From: a virus
IMG/VR virus record: IMGVR_UViG_3300031999_000225
Location: 1 to 21,292 of that record
Reading direction: 5' to 3' (one strand)
DNA: 21,292 bases
A program made the position numbers and the translations under genes. Positions 1 to 4,980 of this stretch are shown here, piece by piece. How positions within the stretch are numbered: the stretch's first letter is position 1; each line of letters starts with the position of its first letter. The notes beneath the pieces are model-generated. The model worked only from the letters and a program-made list of their open reading frames with translations, was not told where the DNA came from and did no database searches.

Positions 1-125
1 AAACTCTCTAATTCCTCGTCACTCATATATCTTACTTCTACAACCTTTTTGCCAAGTAAAAAACTCTTGGCTAGTCCACCCCAATGAGTTTTTAATTGCT
101 CATAATTCATTTCATCTAATTTCAT
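1..125 (-). CDS. Small hypothetical protein, 3' end outside window
   Basis: Leftward gene that leaves the window after 41 codons; it begins MKLDEMNYEQLKTH and reaches VRYMSDEELES. I chose the ATG at 125 because GGGAGAGAG lies 4 bases before it; an in-frame ATG at 140 would place that purine-rich site inside the gene. The start overlaps the stop of the upstream 49-aa gene (ATGA), so the two are translationally coupled. The visible part resembles small phage proteins of unknown function with a V-R-Y-x-(S/T)-D-E-E segment. That resemblance is from memory, and no function is assigned. Confidence 0.65.
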   Translation of the reverse strand, partial: MKLDEMNYEQLKTHWGGLAKSFLLGKKVVEVRYMSDEELES

Positions 126-271
126 AATGCTCTCTCCCATAAAATAACATGATTTACATTTTTGCCATACTCTTGTCTAGCCAATTCTAATGGGTCTTTA
201 AATCCATTAGTCATGATATGCCCAAGTTTATAACCCCTTTTATTAAATACATCATAAAAATGATACTTCAT
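122..271 (-). CDS. 49-aa hypothetical protein
   Basis: A complete 49-codon gene starting MKYHFYDVFNKRGYKLG and ending HVILWERAL. A strong GGAGGG Shine-Dalgarno sits 5 bases before the ATG, and the TGA stop overlaps the next start. The protein is soluble-looking with many aromatic residues, and no membrane segment or known motif is visible. It belongs to the leftward accessory operon with the antirestriction gene. I do not recognise a function; the ribosome site and tight coupling support it being real despite its size. Confidence 0.65.
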   Translation of the reverse strand: MKYHFYDVFNKRGYKLGHIMTNGFKDPLELARQEYGKNVNHVILWERAL

Positions 272-371
272 AACAACCCTCCATTTCAAACTATATTACA
301 AAATTACAGAAATGCAAAGCCAAAATGATTGACTCTGTATTATCCCTCGTGATTAAAAAAAACTCCCCCAC
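272..371 (-). other. 100-base spacer without a clear gene
   Basis: AT-rich spacer between the 59-aa gene and the 49-aa gene. It contains the Shine-Dalgarno of the 49-aa gene and, on the minus strand, a GATAAT hexamer near 330, but no matching -35 at the right distance. I see no convincing terminator or RNA structure. Confidence 0.4.
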
Positions 372-551
372 CTACAAAAATACTTCTGTATTTTTTAAAA
401 GTTTGATATAGGTTAAAGCCTTTTTTCTGCATTCTCTCAATTCCTTAAACCTTGGATAATGCTCCTTAATTGCATTATTGCTTAAAATACAATTAACCTC
501 ATGTTCCAAATGGCTTAAAAGAATAATTGCCTCTTTTTCTAATTGACTCAT
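372..551 (-). CDS. 59-aa hypothetical helical protein
   Basis: Begins MSQLEKEAIILLSHLEHEV and ends LKNTEVFL; it is predicted mostly alpha-helical from its Leu/Glu/Lys pattern. I chose the ATG at 551 because TGGAG lies about 6 bases upstream. A TTG four codons further upstream overlaps that ribosome site and is unlikely to be used. The gene follows a two-hairpin spacer (567-607). Function unknown. Confidence 0.6.
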   Translation of the reverse strand: MSQLEKEAIILLSHLEHEVNCILSNNAIKEHYPRFKELRECRKKALTYIKLLKNTEVFL

Positions 552-566
552 AACGATCTCCAAAAT

Positions 567-607
567 GGCTAATGTTAACCCCTAAGCCTCCGATTAAAGA
601 GGCTTAG
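567..607 (-). ncRNA. Two-hairpin intergenic RNA element, copy 1
   Basis: Read on the minus strand, this spacer holds a 9-bp stem (599-607 with 582-590, 8-base loop) and, after one base, a 5-bp stem with a tetraloop (576-580 with 567-571, one G-U pair). The first stem begins 8 bases after the stop codon of the 182-aa gene. A second copy follows ardA at 1191-1232 with the same geometry and base-pair-preserving differences. There is no U-tract, so a simple intrinsic terminator is unlikely; an RNA processing, stability or regulatory role fits better. Confidence 0.6.
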
Positions 608-615
608 AGATAACA

Positions 616-1164
616 CTATGCCAATGCTAATTGATATTGTTTTGGTAGAGTCCTCTCCCAATAATCAGCGTTAGTCTTAGCCTCCTCAATAGCAAAATCC
701 TCATAGCCTATAAACCCTCCAACAGAGTCCAACATTTCCCCCTCTTTGTCCTCTATCGTATAGCCATAGCAATTTCCGACTAAATAATGGTCGTATTCCT
801 TGACTTCATGCTCTAGCATTTTGATAGGATCAACAATGCCCTCATGCTTTGCGTCTCTTTTTGATATATAGATATAGCCGACTTGCCCACTATCCCAACC
901 ACAATTAAAAGGGCTAGTCTTCATGGTTATCCCTCCATGATCGTATAAATACAGAGGCAAATAAAAAATGTTGTCTTTTTCCTCTGTTAAAAATTCCTCA
1001 AACTCTTCGGGGTCTCTAAATGTATGCTTATCCCCCAAATCATAACGACCATGAAAGCAAACCATTTTCCCAAGGTTATCCCACTCCCTTGGGTTCATTG
1101 GTTCGTTATCGTGCCAAATATTAATGTTTAGCCCCTTATACTCAAAACTTTTTACATTTTCCAT
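616..1164 (-). CDS. Conserved phage/plasmid protein of unknown function (WDSGQVG family)
   Basis: A 182-aa acidic protein. Recognisable blocks are NINIWHDNEPMNPREWDNLG (residues 13-32), YLPLYLYDHGGITM (68-81), CGWDSGQVGYIYISK (88-102) and EYDHYLVGNCYGYTIED (123-139). This architecture recurs in uncharacterised proteins of phages and conjugative plasmids, from memory often near antirestriction genes. I chose the ATG at 1164 because GGAGAG lies 4 bases upstream; longer readings lack a better site. It lies directly downstream of ardA and is separated from it by a hairpin element. A role in host-defence evasion is an inference from its neighbour only. Confidence 0.8.
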   Translation of the reverse strand: MENVKSFEYKGLNINIWHDNEPMNPREWDNLGKMVCFHGRYDLGDKHTFRDPEEFEEFLTEEKDNIFYLPLYLYDHGGITMKTSPFNCGWDSGQVGYIYISKRDAKHEGIVDPIKMLEHEVKEYDHYLVGNCYGYTIEDKEGEMLDSVGGFIGYEDFAIEEAKTNADYWERTLPKQYQLALA

Positions 1165-1190
1165 AATTCTCTCCATTATGTTATCAAATT

Positions 1191-1232
1191 GGCTAAAGAT
1201 AGCCCACAAGCCTACTCAATAAATAGACTTGT
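1191..1232 (-). ncRNA. Two-hairpin intergenic RNA element, copy 2
   Basis: On the minus strand a 9-bp stem with one U-G pair (1224-1232 with 1206-1214, 9-base loop) is followed after one base by a perfect 5-bp stem with a tetraloop (1200-1204 with 1191-1195). It begins 8 bases after the ardA stop. Compared with copy 1 at 567-607, paired positions differ on both sides and pairing is kept, while the spacing is identical. Similarity also extends over the two stop codons (GGCATAG in both). Confidence 0.6.
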
Positions 1233-1240
1233 AGATATCT

Positions 1241-1717
1241 CTATGCCCTAAAATAATAGCCATTATGACTTGAATAGTCCATCATGATATCTCTAGCCGT
1301 TCCCTCCCAATCAATATGAACATATGAGGGCAAGTCCTTAGGGATATCTCCACAACTTTCCAATAGTTCCATAGTAAAATCTATGTCACTATTGTATTGC
1401 CCTTGATAAGCGTCTCTAGCATCTTCAATAGTCCCCTCACCATAGCAATGAATATAAGCCTCCAAAATTGCTTTGTCATCATCGTCAAGGGCTAACCATT
1501 CCCACAAGTCAGAGTCCAAACCACTCTCAGAATAATAAGCCTTCGGAAATTCCTCAAAGTCTTGATACATCAGTTCGGGGTCTTCCTCGTCCTTGTGTAA
1601 TTCTCTGCAATAGTCTAAAAATTCTTCATGGTCGTTAAATTCTGTTAGATCAACCCATGCCCCACCGATTGAACCATTATTGTATTTTTGATAAGTCCCT
1701 ACATATACACTAGCCAT
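1241..1717 (-). CDS. ardA: Antirestriction protein ArdA
   Basis: A 158-aa, strongly acidic protein. It shows the ArdA opening VYVGTYQKYNNGSIGGAWVD (residues 4-23), the block YCRELHKDEEDPELMYQDFE (36-55), the central signature ILEAYIHCYGEGTIEDARDA (84-103) and the closing IDWEGTARDIMMDY (135-148). ArdA proteins mimic B-form DNA and occupy the DNA-binding groove of type I restriction-modification enzymes, protecting incoming DNA. Length is close to the family norm of about 165. The start is the ATG at 1717 with AGGAG 8 bases upstream; a GTG three codons earlier would touch that site. As an early leftward gene it fits a role right after DNA entry. The acidic bulk and intact signature suggest it is functional. 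Confidence 0.92.
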   Translation of the reverse strand: MASVYVGTYQKYNNGSIGGAWVDLTEFNDHEEFLDYCRELHKDEEDPELMYQDFEEFPKAYYSESGLDSDLWEWLALDDDDKAILEAYIHCYGEGTIEDARDAYQGQYNSDIDFTMELLESCGDIPKDLPSYVHIDWEGTARDIMMDYSSHNGYYFRA

Positions 1718-1735
1718 TTTTCTCACTCCTTATAA

Positions 1736-1912
1736 TTAAGATAATCTAAAAGCACCTTTTAAAGCCAAACGCTTGTCCCTTAAGTCGTCAATCTCTCGTC
1801 TAAGGTTTATTTTTTCCCATTCTTTTAAATGATGACTTAAAGCAATTTTTAGCTCCAAGCCTCCTATTTGCATATCTAAAAGTGATATTTGATATTTTGT
1901 TTTTTTGTCCAC
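1736..1912 (-). CDS. 58-aa coiled-coil-like protein, GTG start
   Basis: Runs from (V/M)DKKTKYQISLLDMQIGG to LALKGAFRLS; it is charged, helical and probably forms a short coiled coil (residues 8-50). I prefer a GTG start at 1912, which has AAGGGGG 5 bases upstream and leaves no overlap with the upstream gene. A longer reading to 2026 would add a hydrophobic segment but would lie 104 bases inside the 69-aa gene, which looks like a real conserved family. Function unknown. Confidence 0.55.
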   Translation of the reverse strand: MDKKTKYQISLLDMQIGGLELKIALSHHLKEWEKINLRREIDDLRDKRLALKGAFRLS

Positions 1913-1922
1913 GATAGCCCCC

Positions 1923-2132
1923 TTAAAACTCAAAATTACAATAAACAAGCTTGTTAGGCTTGACCAATATAGAATGACTAATATCACTCCAATCATGCAA
2001 CCAAAAAGCCTTAGCACTTCTATCATACTCGCCTTTTTGATAAACTTTTGAATGCGAGTCTTTACGCTTTATAAACTCGCCCTTTTTAACCTCAATGAGA
2101 GGCTTATACATCTCAGAATAGTCGTTATACAT
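1923..2132 (-). CDS. 69-aa conserved phage hypothetical protein
   Basis: Begins MYNDYSEMYKPLIEVKKGEF, with a middle EYDRSAKAFWLHDWSDIS and the ending LVKPNKLVYCNFEF. This pattern (K-K-G-E-F-I-K-R-K ... Y-D-R-S ... K-x-N-x-L-V-Y) recurs in small phage proteins of unknown function. The ATG at 2132 overlaps the stop of the upstream 67-aa gene by 8 bases, with AAGGA 7 bases ahead of it. A longer in-frame reading to 2291 would run inside the 67-aa gene and is rejected. Confidence 0.7.
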   Translation of the reverse strand: MYNDYSEMYKPLIEVKKGEFIKRKDSHSKVYQKGEYDRSAKAFWLHDWSDISHSILVKPNKLVYCNFEF

Positions 2133-2328
2133 TTTGATATCCTTGTAATTTTTTGATTGTTTTAAGACTTGGGGCATGAATAACTCGCCCCCCAACCTCA
2201 TGACCATAGGCAAAAGGCAAAAGCCTTTGCAATAAGTCTTTAATATCATGGCTTGATCTAATGTCAAAGCCATCTTCAACCCAAGTATCACTAATGCGTA
2301 ATTCCACGATGTATTTTTGAAAAGCCAT
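2125..2328 (-). CDS. 67-aa conserved hypothetical protein
   Basis: Begins MAFQKYIVELRISDTWVEDG, with GFDIRSSHDIKDLLQRLLPFA in the middle. It looks like a compact alpha/beta protein with a beta strand at residues 4-11 and a helix at 28-37. The Shine-Dalgarno AGGGGA lies 6 bases before the ATG. Its stop overlaps the next start, so translation is coupled. No function is recognised; it sits near the promoter-proximal end of the leftward operon. Confidence 0.65.
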   Translation of the reverse strand: MAFQKYIVELRISDTWVEDGFDIRSSHDIKDLLQRLLPFAYGHEVGGRVIHAPSLKTIKKLQGYQNV

Positions 2329-2339
2329 TTTTATTCCCC

Positions 2340-2543
2340 TTAGTAATTGACCACTTGTTCAATTGATAGAATAGGCACACTCAAACCCAAATACTTAAAA
2401 TAATTCCAAGCTTTAGTTTTAGCCTCGCATGGTTTCCGTGCATGGTATTTAATTTCATACACATCACAAGCCAAGCCTTGAGCATTGATAGCCCTACCTC
2501 TTACCTTGTATATGTTGTGATTGTTAAAAGTATAAACTTGCAT
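2340..2543 (-). CDS. 67-aa hypothetical protein, first gene of leftward operon
   Basis: Begins MQVYTFNNHNIYKVRGRAIN and ends LSIEQVVNY. The middle part (YEIKYHARKPCEAKTKAWNY) is basic, which would allow nucleic-acid contact, though no domain is recognised. The start is the ATG at 2543 with GGGGG 6 bases upstream. An extension to 2579 would cross the operator-like repeats at 2556-2589 and is unlikely. As the first gene after the divergent control region it should be expressed early. Confidence 0.6.
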   Translation of the reverse strand: MQVYTFNNHNIYKVRGRAINAQGLACDVYEIKYHARKPCEAKTKAWNYFKYLGLSVPILSIEQVVNY

Positions 2544-2555
2544 AATCAACCCCCT

Positions 2556-2589
2556 ATGTAATGACATGGAAATGTCCATGTAATGACAT
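2556..2589. promoter_or_regulatory. Paired operator-like repeats
   Basis: The 12-mer ATGTAATGACAT occurs at 2556-2567 and again at 2578-2589, exactly 22 bp apart (about two helical turns). Each copy has ATGT/ACAT half-sites, and a further GACAT-GGAA-ATGTC inverted repeat lies at 2563-2576. The sites abut the ribosome site of the first leftward gene and overlap a weak promoter candidate. This is the arrangement expected for cooperative repressor binding. The protein that binds is unknown. Confidence 0.45.
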
Positions 2590-2617
2590 CTTAACCCCTT
2601 TTTAATAACTCATGCAA
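2588..2617 (-). promoter_or_regulatory. Weak candidate promoter for leftward operon
   Basis: On the minus strand TTGCAT (2612-2617) and TAAGAT (2588-2593) are separated by 18 bases. The match to sigma-70 consensus is only partial (about 3/6 and 4/6). Position favours it: the transcript would start inside the paired repeats and lead into the 67-aa gene. Confidence 0.3.
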
Positions 2618-2636
2618 CATTTATTTTTCTACCCAA

Positions 2637-2765
2637 CCGAGTGCAGCCGAGGCCAGAGCAGCAAAAACCCCCCAATGCCTTGTGGCAGTAGCTCCAGGAA
2701 GGGTCACTCTCTGCCTGGACTAGAGCCATCAGCGTTTCAACCCCCCAATGCCTCGCCCCCCTTGA
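2637..2765. other. GC-rich structured non-coding island
   Basis: About 61% G+C by hand count in an otherwise AT-rich region. It contains a perfect 15-bp direct repeat, AACCCCCCAATGCCT, at 2666-2680 and 2739-2753. Three C-tracts lie at 2668-2673, 2741-2746 and 2756-2762. Between the repeats is an interrupted inverted repeat: TGGC/GCCA outer, TAG/CTA, then TCCAGG/CCTGGA inner (2683-2728). Open frames exist on both strands but have no ribosome sites and look non-coding. Candidate roles are a non-coding RNA, a replication origin or a packaging site beside the small terminase gene; I cannot decide between them. Confidence 0.5.
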
Positions 2766-2853
2766 TATATGCGAAGCATGACAGACCAAGCCATATAAGT
2801 GATGTATAAAGATTGTATATAAGAGCCATAGAGGATAGATCAATTTAACCCAT

Positions 2854-2867
2854 AGTGAGATATCACT
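2854..2867. promoter_or_regulatory. Short inverted repeat, possible operator
   Basis: AGTGA-GATA-TCACT is a perfect 5-bp inverted repeat with a 4-base centre. It lies 19 bases before the first TATAAT-containing repeat upstream of the small terminase gene. Its size and position suit a dimeric regulator, but this is inference. Confidence 0.3.
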
Positions 2868-2880
2868 CTAATTGAGATCG

Positions 2881-2942
2881 TGTCTTATAATGCGATTATG
2901 TAAGCCGTTTTATAGCTATTATTCATTAATTGTCTTATAATG
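2881..2942 (+). promoter_or_regulatory. Two copies of a TATAAT-containing 12-mer (candidate promoters)
   Basis: TGTCTTATAATG occurs at 2881-2892 and 2931-2942, exactly 50 bp apart. Each contains a perfect -10 hexamer. Neither has a good -35 at 16-18 bases or an extended -10 TG, so if active they may need an activator or a phage-specific factor. The second copy would start transcription about 27 bases before the small terminase ATG. Confidence 0.4.
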
Positions 2943-2974
2943 ACTCTTTTACAATCTATACCCTTTTTATACTC

Positions 2975-3916
2975 ATGACCCTAAACCGAAAGCAAATCAA
3001 AGAGGCACTAGAGCAAACTCCCATAGATCAACTTCTACTGGGGGGCAATGCTAAAGATATATCCTTGACTCCTAAGCAAAAAGCCTTTGCCGAAGAGATA
3101 GCCAAGGGATCAACCAAAGCTAAAGCCTACCGAACTGCTTACGATAGCAAAGCAAAACCCCACACGCAAAGCCAAGAGGGTCAAAGACTCATGAAGAACC
3201 CATCAATAACCCATCATGTAGAGGCTATTAAACTAGCAATTGAGGCACAGAAATATCTCTACCCTACTCATTTAAGGGCGCTTGTTATCCAACAACTAAC
3301 GGAAAAGGCACTTGACCCCGATGTCAATCATGCACAACAGATCAAAGCGCTTGAACTCATTGGAAAGTTTTCCGATGTAAACCTATTCCAAGAGCGTAAA
3401 GAAGTAAAGACCGACACGAACACACTAGACGCTAGGGCTAGACTCCTTGAGACCTTGACCAATGCAATCAGCACCTCAAAGAATATTGATAACGACAAGA
3501 GGCAAAGAGCGAGTGACCTACTGCAAGAGATAGCTAACTCTATGACCGATAGACCTAACACTATAACCATAGACCAAGAGCCAACCGAAGAGATAGAGCC
3601 AAGTATCCAAGACGAAGACCAAGCTATTTCCGAGACCTACCCCAATGCATACAGGGAAAATGACGACCCCACCGACCCCCATGCACCAAAAAATTCAGAA
3701 AATGGTGCTGGCCCTATGCATACTATTCCAGACAAACAATCATCCGTTTTATCCACGGAAGAGGCCCCCTTGTCTTTTGAGAACACAGAGGGGGAGGGGG
3801 TATATAATTTTTGGGAGCAGTTTGAGATAGCGCCCACAGAAACACCCCCCCTTAGTGATTTAGGGTCCCATCCCACCCCATTAGATATTCCTAACGCAAA
3901 TTGGACTGAAAAGTAA
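2975..3916 (+). CDS. terS: Terminase small subunit (probable)
   Basis: A 313-aa protein. Residues 33-55 (LTPKQKAFAEEIAKGSTKAKAYR) form the usual N-terminal helix-turn-helix region of phage small terminases. Helical repeats follow to about residue 150 (LRALVIQQLTEKALD, IKALELIGKFSDV). The last 130 residues are Glu/Pro/Thr-rich and likely disordered. Small terminases recognise viral DNA and load the large subunit for packaging. I chose the ATG at 2975; no Shine-Dalgarno is visible, and a longer TTG start at 2930 would begin inside the candidate promoter. The extended acidic tail is longer than in most small terminases. Position ahead of the packaging genes supports the call, but sequence signal alone is moderate. 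Confidence 0.72.
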   Translation: MTLNRKQIKEALEQTPIDQLLLGGNAKDISLTPKQKAFAEEIAKGSTKAKAYRTAYDSKAKPHTQSQEGQRLMKNPSITHHVEAIKLAIEAQKYLYPTHLRALVIQQLTEKALDPDVNHAQQIKALELIGKFSDVNLFQERKEVKTDTNTLDARARLLETLTNAISTSKNIDNDKRQRASDLLQEIANSMTDRPNTITIDQEPTEEIEPSIQDEDQAISETYPNAYRENDDPTDPHAPKNSENGAGPMHTIPDKQSSVLSTEEAPLSFENTEGEGVYNFWEQFEIAPTETPPLSDLGSHPTPLDIPNANWTEK

Positions 3917-4050
3917 TGTATGAGCGTATAGATGTTGATTGGATATACAGTCATCTTGTATGGGCTTATGTGTTCCTTATCTACCTTATTGCTTCCCTTA
4001 TGGCCATATACACAATATGGGCTGAACTTCGTAACAAGGGGGCGGAATGA
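3916..4050 (+). CDS. 44-aa single-pass membrane peptide
   Basis: Too short for most gene callers. It begins MYERIDVDWIYSHLVWAYVF and has a continuous hydrophobic stretch at residues 13-35 followed by a charged tail ELRNKGAE. Its ATG overlaps the small terminase stop (TAATG), and its TGA overlaps the next start (ATGA), so it is embedded in the translation chain. Single-pass small phage membrane proteins can be holins, spanin parts or membrane modulators; none of these is proven here. Confidence 0.65.
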   Translation: MYERIDVDWIYSHLVWAYVFLIYLIASLMAIYTIWAELRNKGAE

Positions 4051-4268
4051 AAACGATTGTGCATGTTAACCAACATGTCATTAAGTCTAATAGGAAGAAT
4101 GGCGTTCAAGAACCAGTTTTGACCGTTAAGACTTATAAAGATAATAGATACGCCCATGAGGTTATTATCAAGGGTGATAGCAAGATTGTTTACAGCCCCG
4201 ATAAACCATTATCCTGTGGCGCCCATGTATGGATTGAAACTATGGCTGAAGTTGAGGTAGTCAAATGA
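4047..4268 (+). CDS. 73-aa conserved phage hypothetical protein
   Basis: Begins MKTIVHVNQHVIKSNRKNG, with PVLTVKTYKDNRYAHEVII in the middle and YSPDKPLSCGAHVWIET near the end. This is a small beta-rich protein family found in many tailed phages without known function (recognised from memory). AAGGGGGCGGA precedes the ATG, and the start overlaps the previous stop. Its stop overlaps the next tiny gene. Confidence 0.75.
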   Translation: MKTIVHVNQHVIKSNRKNGVQEPVLTVKTYKDNRYAHEVIIKGDSKIVYSPDKPLSCGAHVWIETMAEVEVVK

Positions 4269-4342
4269 AAATGATTGAGATATTAGGGTTTGTTATACTT
4301 TTAATTGTATGGTGCGTATTTATGTACGACCTATTTATATGA
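4265..4342 (+). CDS. 25-aa single-pass membrane peptide
   Basis: MKMIEILGFVILLIVWCVFM followed by YDLFI. Nearly the whole peptide is one hydrophobic helix (residues 4-20). It starts on the ATG overlapping the stop of the 73-aa gene, and its TGA overlaps the ATG of the next gene, so both ends are coupled. Its size makes the call tentative, but the double overlap and the pure membrane-helix composition argue for translation. Confidence 0.5.
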   Translation: MKMIEILGFVILLIVWCVFMYDLFI

Positions 4343-4548
4343 AACAGTACGAACTAGACAAGTCTACAGGCGAGTTAATATGGGAAGAAAATACACCTAA
4401 ACTACAATACAGCCCAGAGTTTACTTACTGGTATGAAAGAATCTACTTACAAAGCCCAAGCTTTTGTGCTTTACAGTATGACGATGAAAAGATGTGGGAA
4501 GCTTGGAAGGCAGCTAAACAACTTGGAGTTAAAGATGTGGAACTATAG
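4339..4548 (+). CDS. 69-aa hypothetical protein
   Basis: Begins MKQYELDKSTGELIWEENTP and ends AKQLGVKDVEL. It is rich in Trp/Tyr (WYERIYL, MWEAWKAA) and probably mixed alpha/beta. I start at the ATG at 4339, which overlaps the stop of the 25-aa peptide; a GTG at 4309 would lie inside that peptide gene. It overlaps the next gene by 14 bases. Function unknown. Confidence 0.6.
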   Translation: MKQYELDKSTGELIWEENTPKLQYSPEFTYWYERIYLQSPSFCALQYDDEKMWEAWKAAKQLGVKDVEL

Positions 4549-4759
4549 AATCATTAAAAGAATTTCTGTACATGAACCTGAATGCTATTATGCATTGAAT
4601 GAAGTATTTTATACAGAACAAGGCAAGCTTATGGCATACAGTGAAAGAGATGACATTGTAGGTGGATCTCCAGAAGAGATTATAAAAGTTCTAGAGATGA
4701 TGTTAAAAGACGCTAAGAAATACCAACCTGTATTAACTGAAGACGACTTTAATAAATGA
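4535..4759 (+). CDS. 74-aa conserved phage hypothetical protein
   Basis: Begins MWNYRIIKRISVHEPECYYA, then LNEVFYTEQGKLMAYSE and GGSPEEIIKVLEMMLKDA. The order of beta strands and a C-terminal helix (residues 44-61) matches a small phage family I know as MWNYR(I/V)-type proteins of unknown role. GGAG lies 6 bases before the ATG at 4535; longer readings (to 4433) fall inside the previous gene. It overlaps the next ATG by 4 bases. Confidence 0.72.
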   Translation: MWNYRIIKRISVHEPECYYALNEVFYTEQGKLMAYSERDDIVGGSPEEIIKVLEMMLKDAKKYQPVLTEDDFNK

Positions 4760-4980
4760 CCCCAGCACAAAAAGAGATATTCCTGATAGTAGACGAGTAC
4801 TGGCGTAACTACGGCTTTGGTCCTACTATTGATGATGTTATGCGTCTAACGGGTGCAAGAGGTAGAGGCAACGTGGCCCGTAAGATGCAAATCCTTATTG
4901 AAATAGGGGTATGCAAAGGGGTAAAGGGGCGTGCAAGATCTATCCGCCCAGCTGGGTTAAAGGTAAGATCAGTTGAGTAA
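4756..4980 (+). CDS. LexA-type winged-helix DNA-binding protein
   Basis: A 74-aa protein, MTPAQKEIFLIVDEYWRNYG, followed by FGPTIDDVMRLTGARGRGNV and ending in a wing with GRARSIRPAG. It matches the layout of the LexA N-terminal domain: helix 1 with T-x-x-Q-K/R-E, the P-(T/S)-(I/L)-x-x-(V/I) helix 2, a recognition helix near residues 34-47, and a GRAR beta wing. There is no C-terminal protease domain, so it is a stand-alone DNA binder, not a cleavable repressor. It sits immediately before terL and overlaps it by 8 bases. It could regulate phage transcription or take part in terminase DNA recognition. Confidence 0.7.
   Translation: MTPAQKEIFLIVDEYWRNYGFGPTIDDVMRLTGARGRGNVARKMQILIEIGVCKGVKGRARSIRPAGLKVRSVE

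Noticed and set aside
376-395. 8-bp inverted repeat AAAAATAC/GTATTTTT as a terminator.
   Set aside because: It lies within the last codons of the 59-aa gene and is almost pure A/T; it would be a very weak hairpin.
1736-2026. Longer 96-aa reading with an N-terminal hydrophobic segment.
   Set aside because: The hydrophobic part is a shadow of the 69-aa gene on the same strand; a GTG at 1912 with a strong ribosome site gives a non-overlapping gene.
2714-2729. Minus-strand GGCTCTAGTCCAGG resembling a tRNA T-arm.
   Set aside because: No acceptor, D or anticodon arms can be built around it, and its own stem pairs only three bases in T-arm form.
2610-2843. Open frames on both strands across the GC-rich island (77 aa leftward, 65 aa rightward).
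   Set aside because: No ribosome sites, no family resemblance, overlapping frames on opposite strands, and clear repeat/hairpin structure instead.
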